Virus record (IMG/VR): IMGVR_UViG_3300037882_001001
Location: 1 to 41,640 of that record
Source: a virus
Strand: one strand, 5' to 3'
Length of the DNA: 41,640 nucleotides
The notes under the pieces were generated by a model that saw nothing but the letters and a program-made list of their open reading frames with translations, was not told where the DNA came from and searched no databases. The position numbers and the translations under genes were made by a program. Positions within the stretch are counted from its first letter, which is position 1; each line of letters begins with the position of its first letter. Positions 1 to 7,243 of the stretch are shown here, one piece after another.

Positions 1-26
1 CTTTTGACGTTTGTGCATCCAAAACA

Positions 27-41
27 GGAGCCCTTGGCTCC
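27..41 (+). other. Short perfect hairpin upstream of the primase gene
   Basis: GGAGCC, a three-base loop CTT, then GGCTCC form a perfect 6-bp stem. It is followed by CCC and GTTTGACTCT, not a T-run, so it is not a canonical intrinsic terminator. It lies in the gap before the first gene; the upstream gene is outside the window. It may be a 3' end or RNA-processing hairpin of the preceding transcript. I see no promoter in the first 98 bases that I would defend. Confidence 0.35.
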
Positions 42-98
42 CCCGTTTGACTCTAAAAAACTGCTCCCTTCAGGTGAATAAGCGGTGTTTTGGGTGTT

Positions 99-803
99 AT
101 GTGGCTTGAGGGTCTGGTTTCTAGCAGTCAAGATGATCTGAGTGCTGAAACTCAAGAAGAGCTTTGGCTTCGTGGGGTTTCCGACTCTCAGATAGGTTTG
201 TACCGGCTGGGGTACATTGGAAATGACCTGCCTTCGGGGCCAGCGTACCCCGACGACTTTATGAGTTGGTGGGTCAGACACAAGGAGAGGGTGTGCGAAT
301 CCTTTGTGTTCCCTCTAACCAACTGGTTGGGGGAAACGCGTGGCATTCAGCTTCGCCCCGTGTCTCGTGACAGGAAGAACTACATGGACTTCTTCCTGGA
401 TCGGGCTGAACCCGTCATGTTCGGGCTCAGGGAGGCCGCTCAGGCGGTGTGGGAGAGCGGGGAAGTTGTTATCGTGGAGGGTACCTTTGACTTACTACCC
501 TTGCAGAGGCAAGTACCTAACGTCATATCGACGTTGACCGCTAAGGTGACTAGTCAACTAGCTAGGTCCCTCGCCAGGTTCGTGGGTAAGGCTCACCTGT
601 TCTACGACGATGACAAGGGCGGTAGAGACGGGACCGAAAACTTTGTCAAATTCTACGGGGCGTCCATAGATACCAACGTGTGGGTGTACCCAACCGGTGT
701 TGTACTAGCGGACGGTAAACGAGTTAAGGACCCCGGCGACCTTTGGGAAGCTTGGGGGGACGAGAAACTAGCCAGTTACGTAAAAACCCAGATGAGGTAC
801 TAA
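99..803 (+). CDS. DnaG-type primase catalytic core (TOPRIM protein)
   Basis: Probable RNA primase core for phage replication, 234 residues. The TOPRIM signature is clear: the acidic motif VVIVEGTFDLL (E127, D131) and the metal-binding motif FYDDDKGG (D170, D172), followed by KDPGDLW, like the KDPxD segment of DnaG. An RNA-polymerase-like N-terminal half is recognisable around LTNWLGETRGIQLRP and VMFGL. The CHC2 zinc finger and the helicase-binding domain of bacterial DnaG are absent, so the protein is about a third of DnaG length; the missing parts may be encoded upstream of the window. A TTG codon at 90 is in frame, but I prefer ATG at 99. The next gene starts directly after its stop. Other TOPRIM enzymes (OLD nucleases, RNase M5) fit the flanking motifs less well. 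Confidence 0.8.
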   Translation: MWLEGLVSSSQDDLSAETQEELWLRGVSDSQIGLYRLGYIGNDLPSGPAYPDDFMSWWVRHKERVCESFVFPLTNWLGETRGIQLRPVSRDRKNYMDFFLDRAEPVMFGLREAAQAVWESGEVVIVEGTFDLLPLQRQVPNVISTLTAKVTSQLARSLARFVGKAHLFYDDDKGGRDGTENFVKFYGASIDTNVWVYPTGVVLADGKRVKDPGDLWEAWGDEKLASYVKTQMRY

Positions 804-1283
804 ATGTCAACGCTGTACGGAGAGGCCGAAGAGGCCGAGAAGATCGCGCAGAACCTAATCGCCAACTTTCACCCTGAGTTGGCTACGGCCCGCTTTCGCT
901 TCCTATTCAAGGAGAAGGCTTCCAAGAAGGGCGGCAAGCCAGTCATGGGGTCAGTCAAGAAGATGAGCGATCTCATGATCTACCTGATTAACGTAGACTT
1001 CATGGTGGAAGTTCCCTTGGAGATATGGAATGACCTTGACAATACGAAGCGTACGGCCCTAGTCGATCACTTGTTGGAAAGGTGCTCTGGTGAAGAGGAT
1101 GAGGAGACGGGAGACATGAAATGGAAAGTCAGGGAACCCGACGTTCATGAGTTCAGTTCCATCCTTCGCCGCTACGGTGCTTGGACTAATGAGCTGGCTG
1201 AGTTCTCTTCGGTCGCCAAAGAGCTGTCTTTGGACTTCATGACTGAGGAAGAGGATACCGAGCAAGTACGCCAGAATTTCTGA
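804..1283 (+). CDS. PhageMetallopep-family-like protein with a degenerate active site
   Basis: 159 residues. The order of features resembles the putative phage metallopeptidase family (Pfam PhageMetallopep): an N-terminal part with ARFRFLFKEK and GSVKKMSDLM, a core ALVDHLLERCSGEEDE, then WKVREPDVHEFSSILRRYGAW. From memory, members of that family carry a DHELxH-type HExxH zinc site in the core. Here the matching stretch is DHLLERC (H89, L90, R93), so the glutamate and second histidine are missing and hydrolase activity is doubtful. The gene starts one base after the primase stop and precedes the clamp loader, so it sits in the replication operon. The actual role is unknown; a structural or regulatory function is as likely as a catalytic one. 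Confidence 0.55.
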   Translation: MSTLYGEAEEAEKIAQNLIANFHPELATARFRFLFKEKASKKGGKPVMGSVKKMSDLMIYLINVDFMVEVPLEIWNDLDNTKRTALVDHLLERCSGEEDEETGDMKWKVREPDVHEFSSILRRYGAWTNELAEFSSVAKELSLDFMTEEEDTEQVRQNF

Positions 1284-1306
1284 TTTTCTGAGGTAGTGGA
1301 GAGTCT

Positions 1307-2803
1307 ATGAGTTGGGATCTTAAGTACCGTCCGCGCAAATTTGCAGATGTGCTGGGGCAAGCTGGGGCCGCTGCCGTTCTGAAGGCTAGATTGCGCAATG
1401 GTACCGCTTTAGATACCAGCTACATATTCTCCGGCGGTTCTGGAATGGGGAAGACGACGCTGGCGCGGATCCTTGCTCGGGCTATTTTGTGTCAAAACCT
1501 CAACAAAGAAGACCCTGAACCTTGCAATGAGTGTGAAAACTGCAAGGCTATACTAGACGACACCTCCCAGGCTTACTCGGAAAGAGACGCTGCTAGTCAA
1601 GGGTCTATCGACCACATACGTAAGATCGTAGAAGAGTTACCCTTCGCTGTCCTCGGTGCCCCTAAAAGGGTTTACTTGCTTGACGAGTGTCATAGGCTAT
1701 CCAAGGACGCGCAAGACGCCCTGCTGAAGCCTATTGAAGAGAAGCTCATGGTTGGAATGTTTGCGACTACCGAGCCCGAGAAGGTTCGGGCCGCTATCCG
1801 TTCTAGGTGCGAGGAGCATACGATACGCCGCGCTACTAGGGAGGAGATTCTTGCGTGGACTAAGAACGTCCTCGACAAGGAGTCTGTCGCACATGAGGAC
1901 GACGCCGTCTTGACTGTGATTGACTACGCCGGAGGTCATATCCGAGACGTATTGAATCGCCTTGAGATGATTTCCCAAGGCGGGGAGATCACGGTTGATA
2001 GAGTACGAGATCAGTTGAATCTCGGGTTGGTGTCCTCGTACTTTGAGGTCCTGGTCCGAATGACTGTGGATCTACCTAGCGCCTTGTCTATCCTAGATAA
2101 GGTTTGTGACCGAGTGACGGCAGAGGAAGCGGCTTCTGGGCTAGCCGAGGCCGCTATGAATGCCTTTCGATTGGCTAACGGCATGGTCGCAGACTTCACT
2201 TTTACTGACCGAAACCTAGCGGCTAAGGTACACGAGATTTACGGGAACAATAACCTGATTGCCGTTACCGAACGCCTCCTCAAGTCACGTTACATAACCA
2301 GCGTTGGGTTGGTGTGCGAGATAGCTACGCTCTCTCAGATGTTGAGTGGCGGTGCTATGCCGGTAGCTAAAGTACCTGAGTTTCAAGTACAACCCGTTCA
2401 TGTGGTTCTTACTACTGTAGTGGAGACCGCCCCGCCACCAAAAGACCAGGTTCCAGTGACCCAAGCTGCTCCAGTGACCCAAGCTGCTCCAGCGGCCACC
2501 CCTATTAAGACCACCCCCGTCACCTCGACACCTTTACCAAAGCCTGTACCTAGCTCCCCCACACCCAAACCCGTGAGCAAAGAAGACCTGCTCAGGATGA
2601 CTCATGTACCTACGTCCCTAGTAGGATCTAAAGTGACGGCTTTGACCGAGAATGACCATCAAGTCATACCTAAAACGCCGCTAAAAGCTAAGCAAATGAC
2701 GCTTGACTTGAACCGAACGGGCAGGGATGAGCGAACGCTCCTTTCCCCAGAGAACTGGAGACGCGCCTTCTCCAAGCTTATACCTAATACGAGAAGGACC
2801 TAA
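1307..2803 (+). CDS. DnaX-like clamp loader ATPase subunit
   Basis: AAA+ subunit of a DNA polymerase clamp loader, like bacterial gamma/tau (DnaX), 498 residues. Visible: N-terminal WDLKYRPRKFADVLGQ; Walker A GGSGMGKT (43-50); a zinc module with C62, C73, C76 and C79; Walker B VYLLDECH (122-129); sensor-1 region FATTEPEKV; and the SRC arginine-finger motif (166-168). Residues about 365-430 are a Pro/Thr/Val-rich linker, and the last 60 residues are charged, roughly recalling the tau extension. It is shorter than Escherichia coli tau (643 residues). No sliding clamp, delta subunit or polymerase lies in the window, so partners are elsewhere or from the host. ATG at 1307 is preceded by GGTAGTGGAGAG. 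Confidence 0.93.
   Translation: MSWDLKYRPRKFADVLGQAGAAAVLKARLRNGTALDTSYIFSGGSGMGKTTLARILARAILCQNLNKEDPEPCNECENCKAILDDTSQAYSERDAASQGSIDHIRKIVEELPFAVLGAPKRVYLLDECHRLSKDAQDALLKPIEEKLMVGMFATTEPEKVRAAIRSRCEEHTIRRATREEILAWTKNVLDKESVAHEDDAVLTVIDYAGGHIRDVLNRLEMISQGGEITVDRVRDQLNLGLVSSYFEVLVRMTVDLPSALSILDKVCDRVTAEEAASGLAEAAMNAFRLANGMVADFTFTDRNLAAKVHEIYGNNNLIAVTERLLKSRYITSVGLVCEIATLSQMLSGGAMPVAKVPEFQVQPVHVVLTTVVETAPPPKDQVPVTQAAPVTQAAPAATPIKTTPVTSTPLPKPVPSSPTPKPVSKEDLLRMTHVPTSLVGSKVTALTENDHQVIPKTPLKAKQMTLDLNRTGRDERTLLSPENWRRAFSKLIPNTRRT
2453..2488 (+). repeat. 18-bp perfect tandem duplication in the clamp loader linker
   Basis: The unit CCAGTGACCCAAGCTGCT occurs twice in direct succession, encoding two copies of PVTQAA within the Pro/Thr-rich linker. 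It keeps the reading frame. This is the kind of slippage-derived length variation expected in a disordered linker. Confidence 0.9.
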
Positions 2804-2805
2804 CC

Positions 2806-3702
2806 ATGGTTGGTAATGAGTGGGTAGTACTTGAACTAACGCCTCAAGGGGAGGACGAAGACCCAGACGTTCTGAGGGCGTCTTTGACTCGCACTCTCAA
2901 AGGGTGCGAGATTTTCATTCCCGCCTCTATATCTAAAGTAGGGGGTTCTAGGGTCGTACACAAGCTCATAGACAACTACGTTTTCGTTAAACGCGAACAA
3001 CCGGATCCCTTCTACTTCAAAGTAGAAGGGTCCAAGTACGTTCTTACCGTATTGACCGCCCCCGTAGGTAGAACCCGCCGCATCTCTACGGTTAAGGACG
3101 CAGATATCGCTAAGATGAAGCGCCAAATAGTTGTTGAAACTGAACAGGGTATAGAGGTAGATGACGAAGTCGAGGTGACGAGCGGAGCCTACAAGGGCAT
3201 TCGTTGCCGAGTGATCGAGGAGATCAAAGAGAACGACTCGGTTCAAGTCTACGTCAGTTTAAGGTCCAAACAGACGATCGTGACCCTGCCTAGAAGCTTC
3301 TTGAAGTATGTGCCCGCTGAAGATCAGTCTGATGTACCCTCCTTCGCCCCGTTCTTGACTAGGATGTCCCGTACGCAAGATCTAGTCAGGAGAGCCAAAG
3401 AACTTCTAGTGGCTACGGAGGGGTTTAACCCTTTCGCTCTTTTAGCACAGAAGGTCAGGGCGTCTGATCAATATAAGTGGGTGTCCAAACTTTTACCCTT
3501 GATTAAAGATGTCACTGGACGTAGACACCTAGACGAGGTACGATACATACCCGACGGATCCGCTCTAGTCGAGGCCTCTCGCAAGGTAGCGCTTCTACGC
3601 AAAGTTGCGGATCAGGGTCAAGAAATTAATGACCAGTTGACTAAGATCGAAGACACCCTCCGTAAGGCAGAAAAAAATGCGCAAAGCAAACGTAATAGTT
3701 GA
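2806..3702 (+). CDS. NusG/RfaH-like transcription elongation factor (NGN + KOW + helical tail)
   Basis: 298 residues. The N-terminal about 105 residues fit a NusG N-terminal domain: WVVLELTP at the first strand, CEIFIPA and NYVFVK in the places where NusG has its FVP and GYV/LV elements. Residues about 117-168 form a KOW domain with VDDEVEVTSGAYKGIRCRV. Residues 190-298 are a charged helical extension absent from cellular NusG (about 180 residues), ending in KLRKVADQGQEINDQL-type heptads. Such proteins bind RNA polymerase and prevent pausing or termination. Set between the clamp loader and exonuclease genes and near a sigma region-4-like gene, it is likely a phage antiterminator. It overlaps the next gene by 26 bases. 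That it acts on host polymerase is inference. Confidence 0.75.
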   Translation: MVGNEWVVLELTPQGEDEDPDVLRASLTRTLKGCEIFIPASISKVGGSRVVHKLIDNYVFVKREQPDPFYFKVEGSKYVLTVLTAPVGRTRRISTVKDADIAKMKRQIVVETEQGIEVDDEVEVTSGAYKGIRCRVIEEIKENDSVQVYVSLRSKQTIVTLPRSFLKYVPAEDQSDVPSFAPFLTRMSRTQDLVRRAKELLVATEGFNPFALLAQKVRASDQYKWVSKLLPLIKDVTGRRHLDEVRYIPDGSALVEASRKVALLRKVADQGQEINDQLTKIEDTLRKAEKNAQSKRNS

Positions 3703-4561
3703 TGGGTCGAACCTGGCGTACCGTATCTACCACGCACTCAAAGTGCAACCTGTCCCTATGGCGGATAGCAAAGGTAGACCCACCGGACTACTGTTCGGGT
3801 ACCTAAGAAGCTTGAGTGCTCTCAAGAACCGGTTCGAAAACCACAGTGTGTATGTAGTATGGGACGGGTCCAAGCAACGTAGAAAGTCTAGGTATGAAGG
3901 GTATAAAGCCCAAAGAAATACCGAGAACATCTTCCTTGATGGACAGATAGACACCCTTCGCACAGCTTTGCCTTTACTCGGAGTCACCCAGGCATACAAC
4001 TTAGAGGAGGAGGCCGACGACGTCATCGCTAGCCTAGTCAGAGGCCCCTTAGAAGGAAATCTAAATATTATGGTCTCAACGGACCATGACTTCTTACAAC
4101 TGGTGTCATATACTACTCAGCTGTTGGTCCCTAAGGTGGGGGCCGGTTCTGAGAAAATCTATGATACTGATCGCGTCATTGAAGAATACGGGGTACCCCC
4201 CAGTAAGATGGTAGAACTTAGATCTCTCTTGGGGGATACCTCAGATAATTTACCTGGGGTACCTACAGTGAGAGATAAAGTCCTCAAAGGTATGTTGAGG
4301 ACTTATGGGACGGTAGAAGGCATCTATGCCTCGCACATGGCGGGGCTTACACCTAAAGAGTATGACAAGCTTAAGGCTTCCAAAGCACAGGTTCTACTGA
4401 ACCGAGAACTGATGGCTCTGCAGAACGTACCAATATCCTTCACGGAGCCAACCCCAAACGAAGACGGCGTACGAGAGTTACTTACACAGTACGATATTCA
4501 ACCCGACTCTATACTAGAGCCTTTTTTCAAGATCGATAAAGGCTTTGTAAAAACGACTTAA
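3677..4561 (+). CDS. 5'-3' exonuclease / flap nuclease (PolA N-terminal type)
   Basis: 294 residues, the usual size for a free-standing phage or bacterial 5' nuclease. Acidic metal ligands sit where the family has them: D9 in VDGSN, D63 in VVWDGS, the cluster EEEADDV (110-116), D136 and D138 in STDHDF, and D187 and D190 in the helix-3-turn-helix motif LLGDTSDNLPGVP. Basic residues in QRRKSRYEGYKAQR match the helical arch. It would remove RNA primers and flaps during lagging-strand synthesis. The ATG lies inside the 3' end of the NusG-like gene, with AAGGCAGAAAAAA before it, so translation is probably coupled. Start and family are secure; no polymerase domain is attached. Confidence 0.93.
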   Translation: MRKANVIVDGSNLAYRIYHALKVQPVPMADSKGRPTGLLFGYLRSLSALKNRFENHSVYVVWDGSKQRRKSRYEGYKAQRNTENIFLDGQIDTLRTALPLLGVTQAYNLEEEADDVIASLVRGPLEGNLNIMVSTDHDFLQLVSYTTQLLVPKVGAGSEKIYDTDRVIEEYGVPPSKMVELRSLLGDTSDNLPGVPTVRDKVLKGMLRTYGTVEGIYASHMAGLTPKEYDKLKASKAQVLLNRELMALQNVPISFTEPTPNEDGVRELLTQYDIQPDSILEPFFKIDKGFVKTT

Positions 4562-4576
4562 GGCGGAGGTTCTTGC

Positions 4577-5194
4577 ATGAGCGGTGGCTATCTTATCTCT
4601 ATCGACCCTTCTGAGTTAGCTAACCGCTTCGCCGCCCCTGAAGTCGAGGAGGAATCCCCTGAGGAGGACGTAGTCGAGGTAATTAAATCCCTCGATTACG
4701 AAAACCAGGTCAAGCCTCTACTGGACAAGATTCCAGACAAAGAGGCTGATATCATATACTTGTACTTCATCCTGAAAAAGAAGCAGGCGGACATAGCCGA
4801 GATTTTTGGGGTCACCCAGGCGGCTATCTCGTACCGTCTGGATCGCGGAGTACAACGGATCAAGTTCCTCCTGTCGATACCCCAGATCACAGAAGAGGAA
4901 ATGAGGGCCGACCTTCCAGGTGTTCCGTTTAAGGACATCGATGTCAATATCCTAGTAGGCATGTGGAAAACAACGTGCCAATCCTCGGTAGCGGCCAGCT
5001 TGGGCCTCACCCAAGGACGGGTCAGGCATAGGTTCTTCGTGGCGGTCAAGACCCTGGAGAAGAAGGCTGGCGATGACCCCGTCTTCTTGAAGTACCACAA
5101 GGTGTTCTCATCTATCGCGGGTAAGAACTTCAATATCCTTAAAGAAGTTGTCTTGCCGCAGTGGCGGGACCGAGGTGGTAATGGGTGCATTTAA
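4577..5194 (+). CDS. Sigma-70 region-4-like DNA-binding protein
   Basis: 205 residues. Residues 43-99 look like sigma region 4: IPDKEADIIYLYF, then the helix-turn-helix QADIAEIFGVTQAAISYRLDRG. A second possible helix-turn-helix, SSVAASLGLTQGRVRHRFF, follows at about 136-155. The first 40 residues are acidic. No region 2 (the part that binds the -10 element and core coiled coil) is recognisable, so it may be a partial or diverged sigma factor, a late-gene co-activator, or a simple regulator. A strong GGCGGAGGT precedes ATG at 4577. Its place beside the NusG-like gene suggests transcription takeover. No matching promoter consensus could be defined from this window. Confidence 0.6.
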   Translation: MSGGYLISIDPSELANRFAAPEVEEESPEEDVVEVIKSLDYENQVKPLLDKIPDKEADIIYLYFILKKKQADIAEIFGVTQAAISYRLDRGVQRIKFLLSIPQITEEEMRADLPGVPFKDIDVNILVGMWKTTCQSSVAASLGLTQGRVRHRFFVAVKTLEKKAGDDPVFLKYHKVFSSIAGKNFNILKEVVLPQWRDRGGNGCI

Positions 5195-6029
5195 TAAGAC
5201 GTGCCCTACATGCGGTGGTAATGGCCCCTTTGGCTCAGATAAGAAAGCTAAGGATGGGCTAAAGTACTACTGTAAGAAGTGTTGTGCTGAAAAACAGGCA
5301 GCTTACCGTAAAGCCAACCCTAACGCGTGGAAAAGTTGGGCTGAGGCCAACGCGGAGCACCTCAAATCTCGGGATGCGGCAAGGTACGCTGCTAACCCCG
5401 AGAAAGAGATAGCTCGGGTTATGAGGTGGCAGGCAAGAAATCCAGATTTAGTCAAGCAGTATACCGCAAAAAGTAGGCTAGTTAAATATGGTATCACAGT
5501 AGAGCAGAAGGACGCCATACTTACGTCACAGAAAGGCTTATGTCCCATATGCTCGGTGATTCTAACCGAAGGTAGGGTTAAAACTGGGGCCTGTATTGAT
5601 CACGACCATAGTACGGGCAGGGTTCGAGGCATCCTTTGCTTATTATGTAACGTGATGTTGGGCGCTTTCAAAGAGGACTTAGACCTGCTAACGTCCACGG
5701 TAACTTACCTACAAAAGGGTCTTTTACAGGACCTACCTGTAATAACCGACGATAAGATAACCACTAGGTCTTACAATCTGTGGTATAACTACGGGATAAC
5801 CGAAGAGGTAGTGGAAACCCTCCTTTCCAATCAAGGAGGAAAGTGCTCTATTTGTCCGACACCACTTTTACCTTCTGGACGTAATACTCACGTTGACCAC
5901 GACCATGTATTAGGCAAAAAAGCCATCCGTGGTATTTTATGCCGTAGTTGTAACTTAGGGGTTGGGCATGCGCGGGACAACCCAGACATCCTTAGGGCGG
6001 CCCTCTCTTACTTAGTCAAGCACTCGTGA
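5181..6029 (+). CDS. Tandem endonuclease VII (two HNH modules) with N-terminal zinc ribbon
   Basis: 282 residues, about twice the length of T4 endonuclease VII (157). N-terminal zinc ribbon: C8, C11, C31, C34. Module 1: ITVEQKDAILTSQKG, C121xxC124, DHDH (140-143), RGILC153xxC156. Module 2: ITEEVVETLLSNQGG, C222xxC225, DHDH (239-242), RGILC254xxC257. Each has the full set of Recombination endonuclease VII residues, so both could be active. The family cuts Holliday junctions and branched DNA before packaging and often resembles HNH homing enzymes. I chose ATG at 5181 (GAGGT five bases upstream) over a TTG at 5148. It overlaps the preceding gene by 14 bases. A free-standing homing HNH nuclease is the main alternative. 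Confidence 0.87.
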   Translation: MGAFNKTCPTCGGNGPFGSDKKAKDGLKYYCKKCCAEKQAAYRKANPNAWKSWAEANAEHLKSRDAARYAANPEKEIARVMRWQARNPDLVKQYTAKSRLVKYGITVEQKDAILTSQKGLCPICSVILTEGRVKTGACIDHDHSTGRVRGILCLLCNVMLGAFKEDLDLLTSTVTYLQKGLLQDLPVITDDKITTRSYNLWYNYGITEEVVETLLSNQGGKCSICPTPLLPSGRNTHVDHDHVLGKKAIRGILCRSCNLGVGHARDNPDILRAALSYLVKHS

Positions 6030-6040
6030 TTCTTCTTATA

Positions 6041-6057
6041 CCTCCTCTCAGAGGAGG
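6041..6057 (+). promoter_or_regulatory. Hairpin masking the ribosome binding site of the Ig-like gene
   Basis: CCTCCTC, loop TCA, GAGGAGG forms a perfect 7-bp stem whose right arm is the Shine-Dalgarno sequence for the GTG start at 6063 (spacing about 5). In the folded state the site would be hidden. It lies at the junction between the endonuclease VII gene and the first late-type gene. It could tune translation, or serve as an RNA-processing site; there is no T-run for an intrinsic terminator. Confidence 0.6.
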
Positions 6058-6062
6058 GAATT

Positions 6063-6965
6063 GTGCCACTCGTAAACAACCTCCAGGTTCATGATTACCA
6101 GTTTGAGTTCGCGGTTCCTGCTGGGAAATGGCGGTGGACTACGCGTCTCGACGTGTCTGGCTCAAATCCCGTTTATTCGGTAAGGGAGATCAAATCCCCG
6201 TACGGATTGCTGAGGGATAGCATACCTATTCCTGGTACGGTTGTTCAGGCTATGTCGGAGAGTATCGACGAGCTGATGGCCAACTTCGCTTCTAGTATAC
6301 TTGTTGGTCCTCCTAGCACGCTTACCTTCGAGGTGGATGAGGGTCGTGGCTTCTCGGAACCTTTGAGCGTTCCTCTTACGAACGTGGGCGTATACGGGTC
6401 CATTCTTGGGGTTACGATCACTACTTCGGCCCCTTACTTGCGTTCTATCCCGGCTAACATTGGGAACTTGGCGGTTAATGAGTCCGGTCAGTTTGACGTG
6501 GACGTGAGTTCCACGTCTTTGCTGGCGGCGGACAGCCCGTACAGCGAGGTTATTACTATTCAGGACCCAGGGGCGACAAATAGCCCGCAGACGGTCCCTG
6601 TCACTATCATAGTTCGCCCCAAACCCACAATTTCAGCGACTCCTCTATTGCTTACCTTCACGGTTGTGAAGCCTCTATCTGGCGCATTCCCTGTCATTCC
6701 TTCTCAGAACTTTACTATACAGAATACGGGTTTGGCGGGTTCGGTTCTTGACTTCGACGTCAATAAGTTGACGGGGCTTTCTGATTGGCTTACGGGCATC
6801 ACTCCTGTAACGGGTCAACTAGATGCCAGCGATACGCAGGTTGTGGCGGTTACGTGCTCGCCCGCGGATAGTTTGTCTCGTGGTACCTACTCAGAGACTT
6901 TGCGTATCGGTGGGTTTAGCACAAATGGTTACATCGACGTTGAAATAGTCCTCGTAGTTACGTGA
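6063..6965 (+). CDS. Ig/BACON-like beta-sandwich protein, probable virion protein
   Basis: 300 residues. After an N-terminal domain of about 90 residues (PLVNNLQVHDYQF onward) come two repeats of a type seen in BACON and other Ig-like domains: STLTFEVDEGRGFSEPLSVPLTNVG ending in PQTVPVTIIV, and PLLLTFTV with FTIQNTG ending in YIDVEIVLVV. Such domains in phages often decorate capsids or tails and may bind sugars or host surfaces; that use here is inference. No signal peptide is seen. The GTG start at 6063 has an AGGAGG site, itself within a hairpin. It is the first gene after the replication module and the next gene follows within nine bases. Confidence 0.6.
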   Translation: MPLVNNLQVHDYQFEFAVPAGKWRWTTRLDVSGSNPVYSVREIKSPYGLLRDSIPIPGTVVQAMSESIDELMANFASSILVGPPSTLTFEVDEGRGFSEPLSVPLTNVGVYGSILGVTITTSAPYLRSIPANIGNLAVNESGQFDVDVSSTSLLAADSPYSEVITIQDPGATNSPQTVPVTIIVRPKPTISATPLLLTFTVVKPLSGAFPVIPSQNFTIQNTGLAGSVLDFDVNKLTGLSDWLTGITPVTGQLDASDTQVVAVTCSPADSLSRGTYSETLRIGGFSTNGYIDVEIVLVVT

Positions 6966-6973
6966 GGTTGTAC

Positions 6974-7240
6974 ATGTCAAACGAATTTGACTTATCTAAG
7001 TTTGAGGTTCAGGGTTCGGCGGGCCTCGATGCTTTGTTTGAACGGGAGCCTCAACTGGTCACGAAGACGGCTCGCCGAAAGGTTGCGTCCATTCAGGACT
7101 TAGCTGGCTTTACTCGTTTGAGCACGGATTTGCTCATTCACAAAGCGGACAAGGACCTTTGGTCAATCAAGAAGGACGCGGATGGGTCTCTCTTTGTCGA
7201 GAGAATGTTTGCCGATGACGGCACGCCGTTGAGGGGTTAA
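6974..7240 (+). CDS. Small conserved-looking protein of unknown function
   Basis: 88 residues, not recognised. Soluble and mixed charge, with a middle stretch TARRKVASIQDLAGFTRLSTDLLIHKADKDLW and a C-terminal part that reads like a beta hairpin (WSIKKDADGSLFVERMF). There are no Cys residues or membrane segments. I placed the start at ATG 6974, five bases after GAGGT, rather than at an in-frame GTG at 6962 that overlaps the upstream stop. The context, between an Ig-like protein and large unknown proteins before the terminase, suggests a virion or assembly role. Confidence 0.6.
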   Translation: MSNEFDLSKFEVQGSAGLDALFEREPQLVTKTARRKVASIQDLAGFTRLSTDLLIHKADKDLWSIKKDADGSLFVERMFADDGTPLRG

Positions 7241-7243
7241 ACG

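Noticed and set aside
4-9. TTGACG resembling a -35 box
   Set aside because: No -10-like hexamer lies 16-18 bases downstream; that interval falls in the GGAGCC hairpin.
1172-1360. Minus-strand frames in the replication region and elsewhere
   Set aside because: They overlap strongly supported plus-strand genes and show no domain, ribosome binding site or context.
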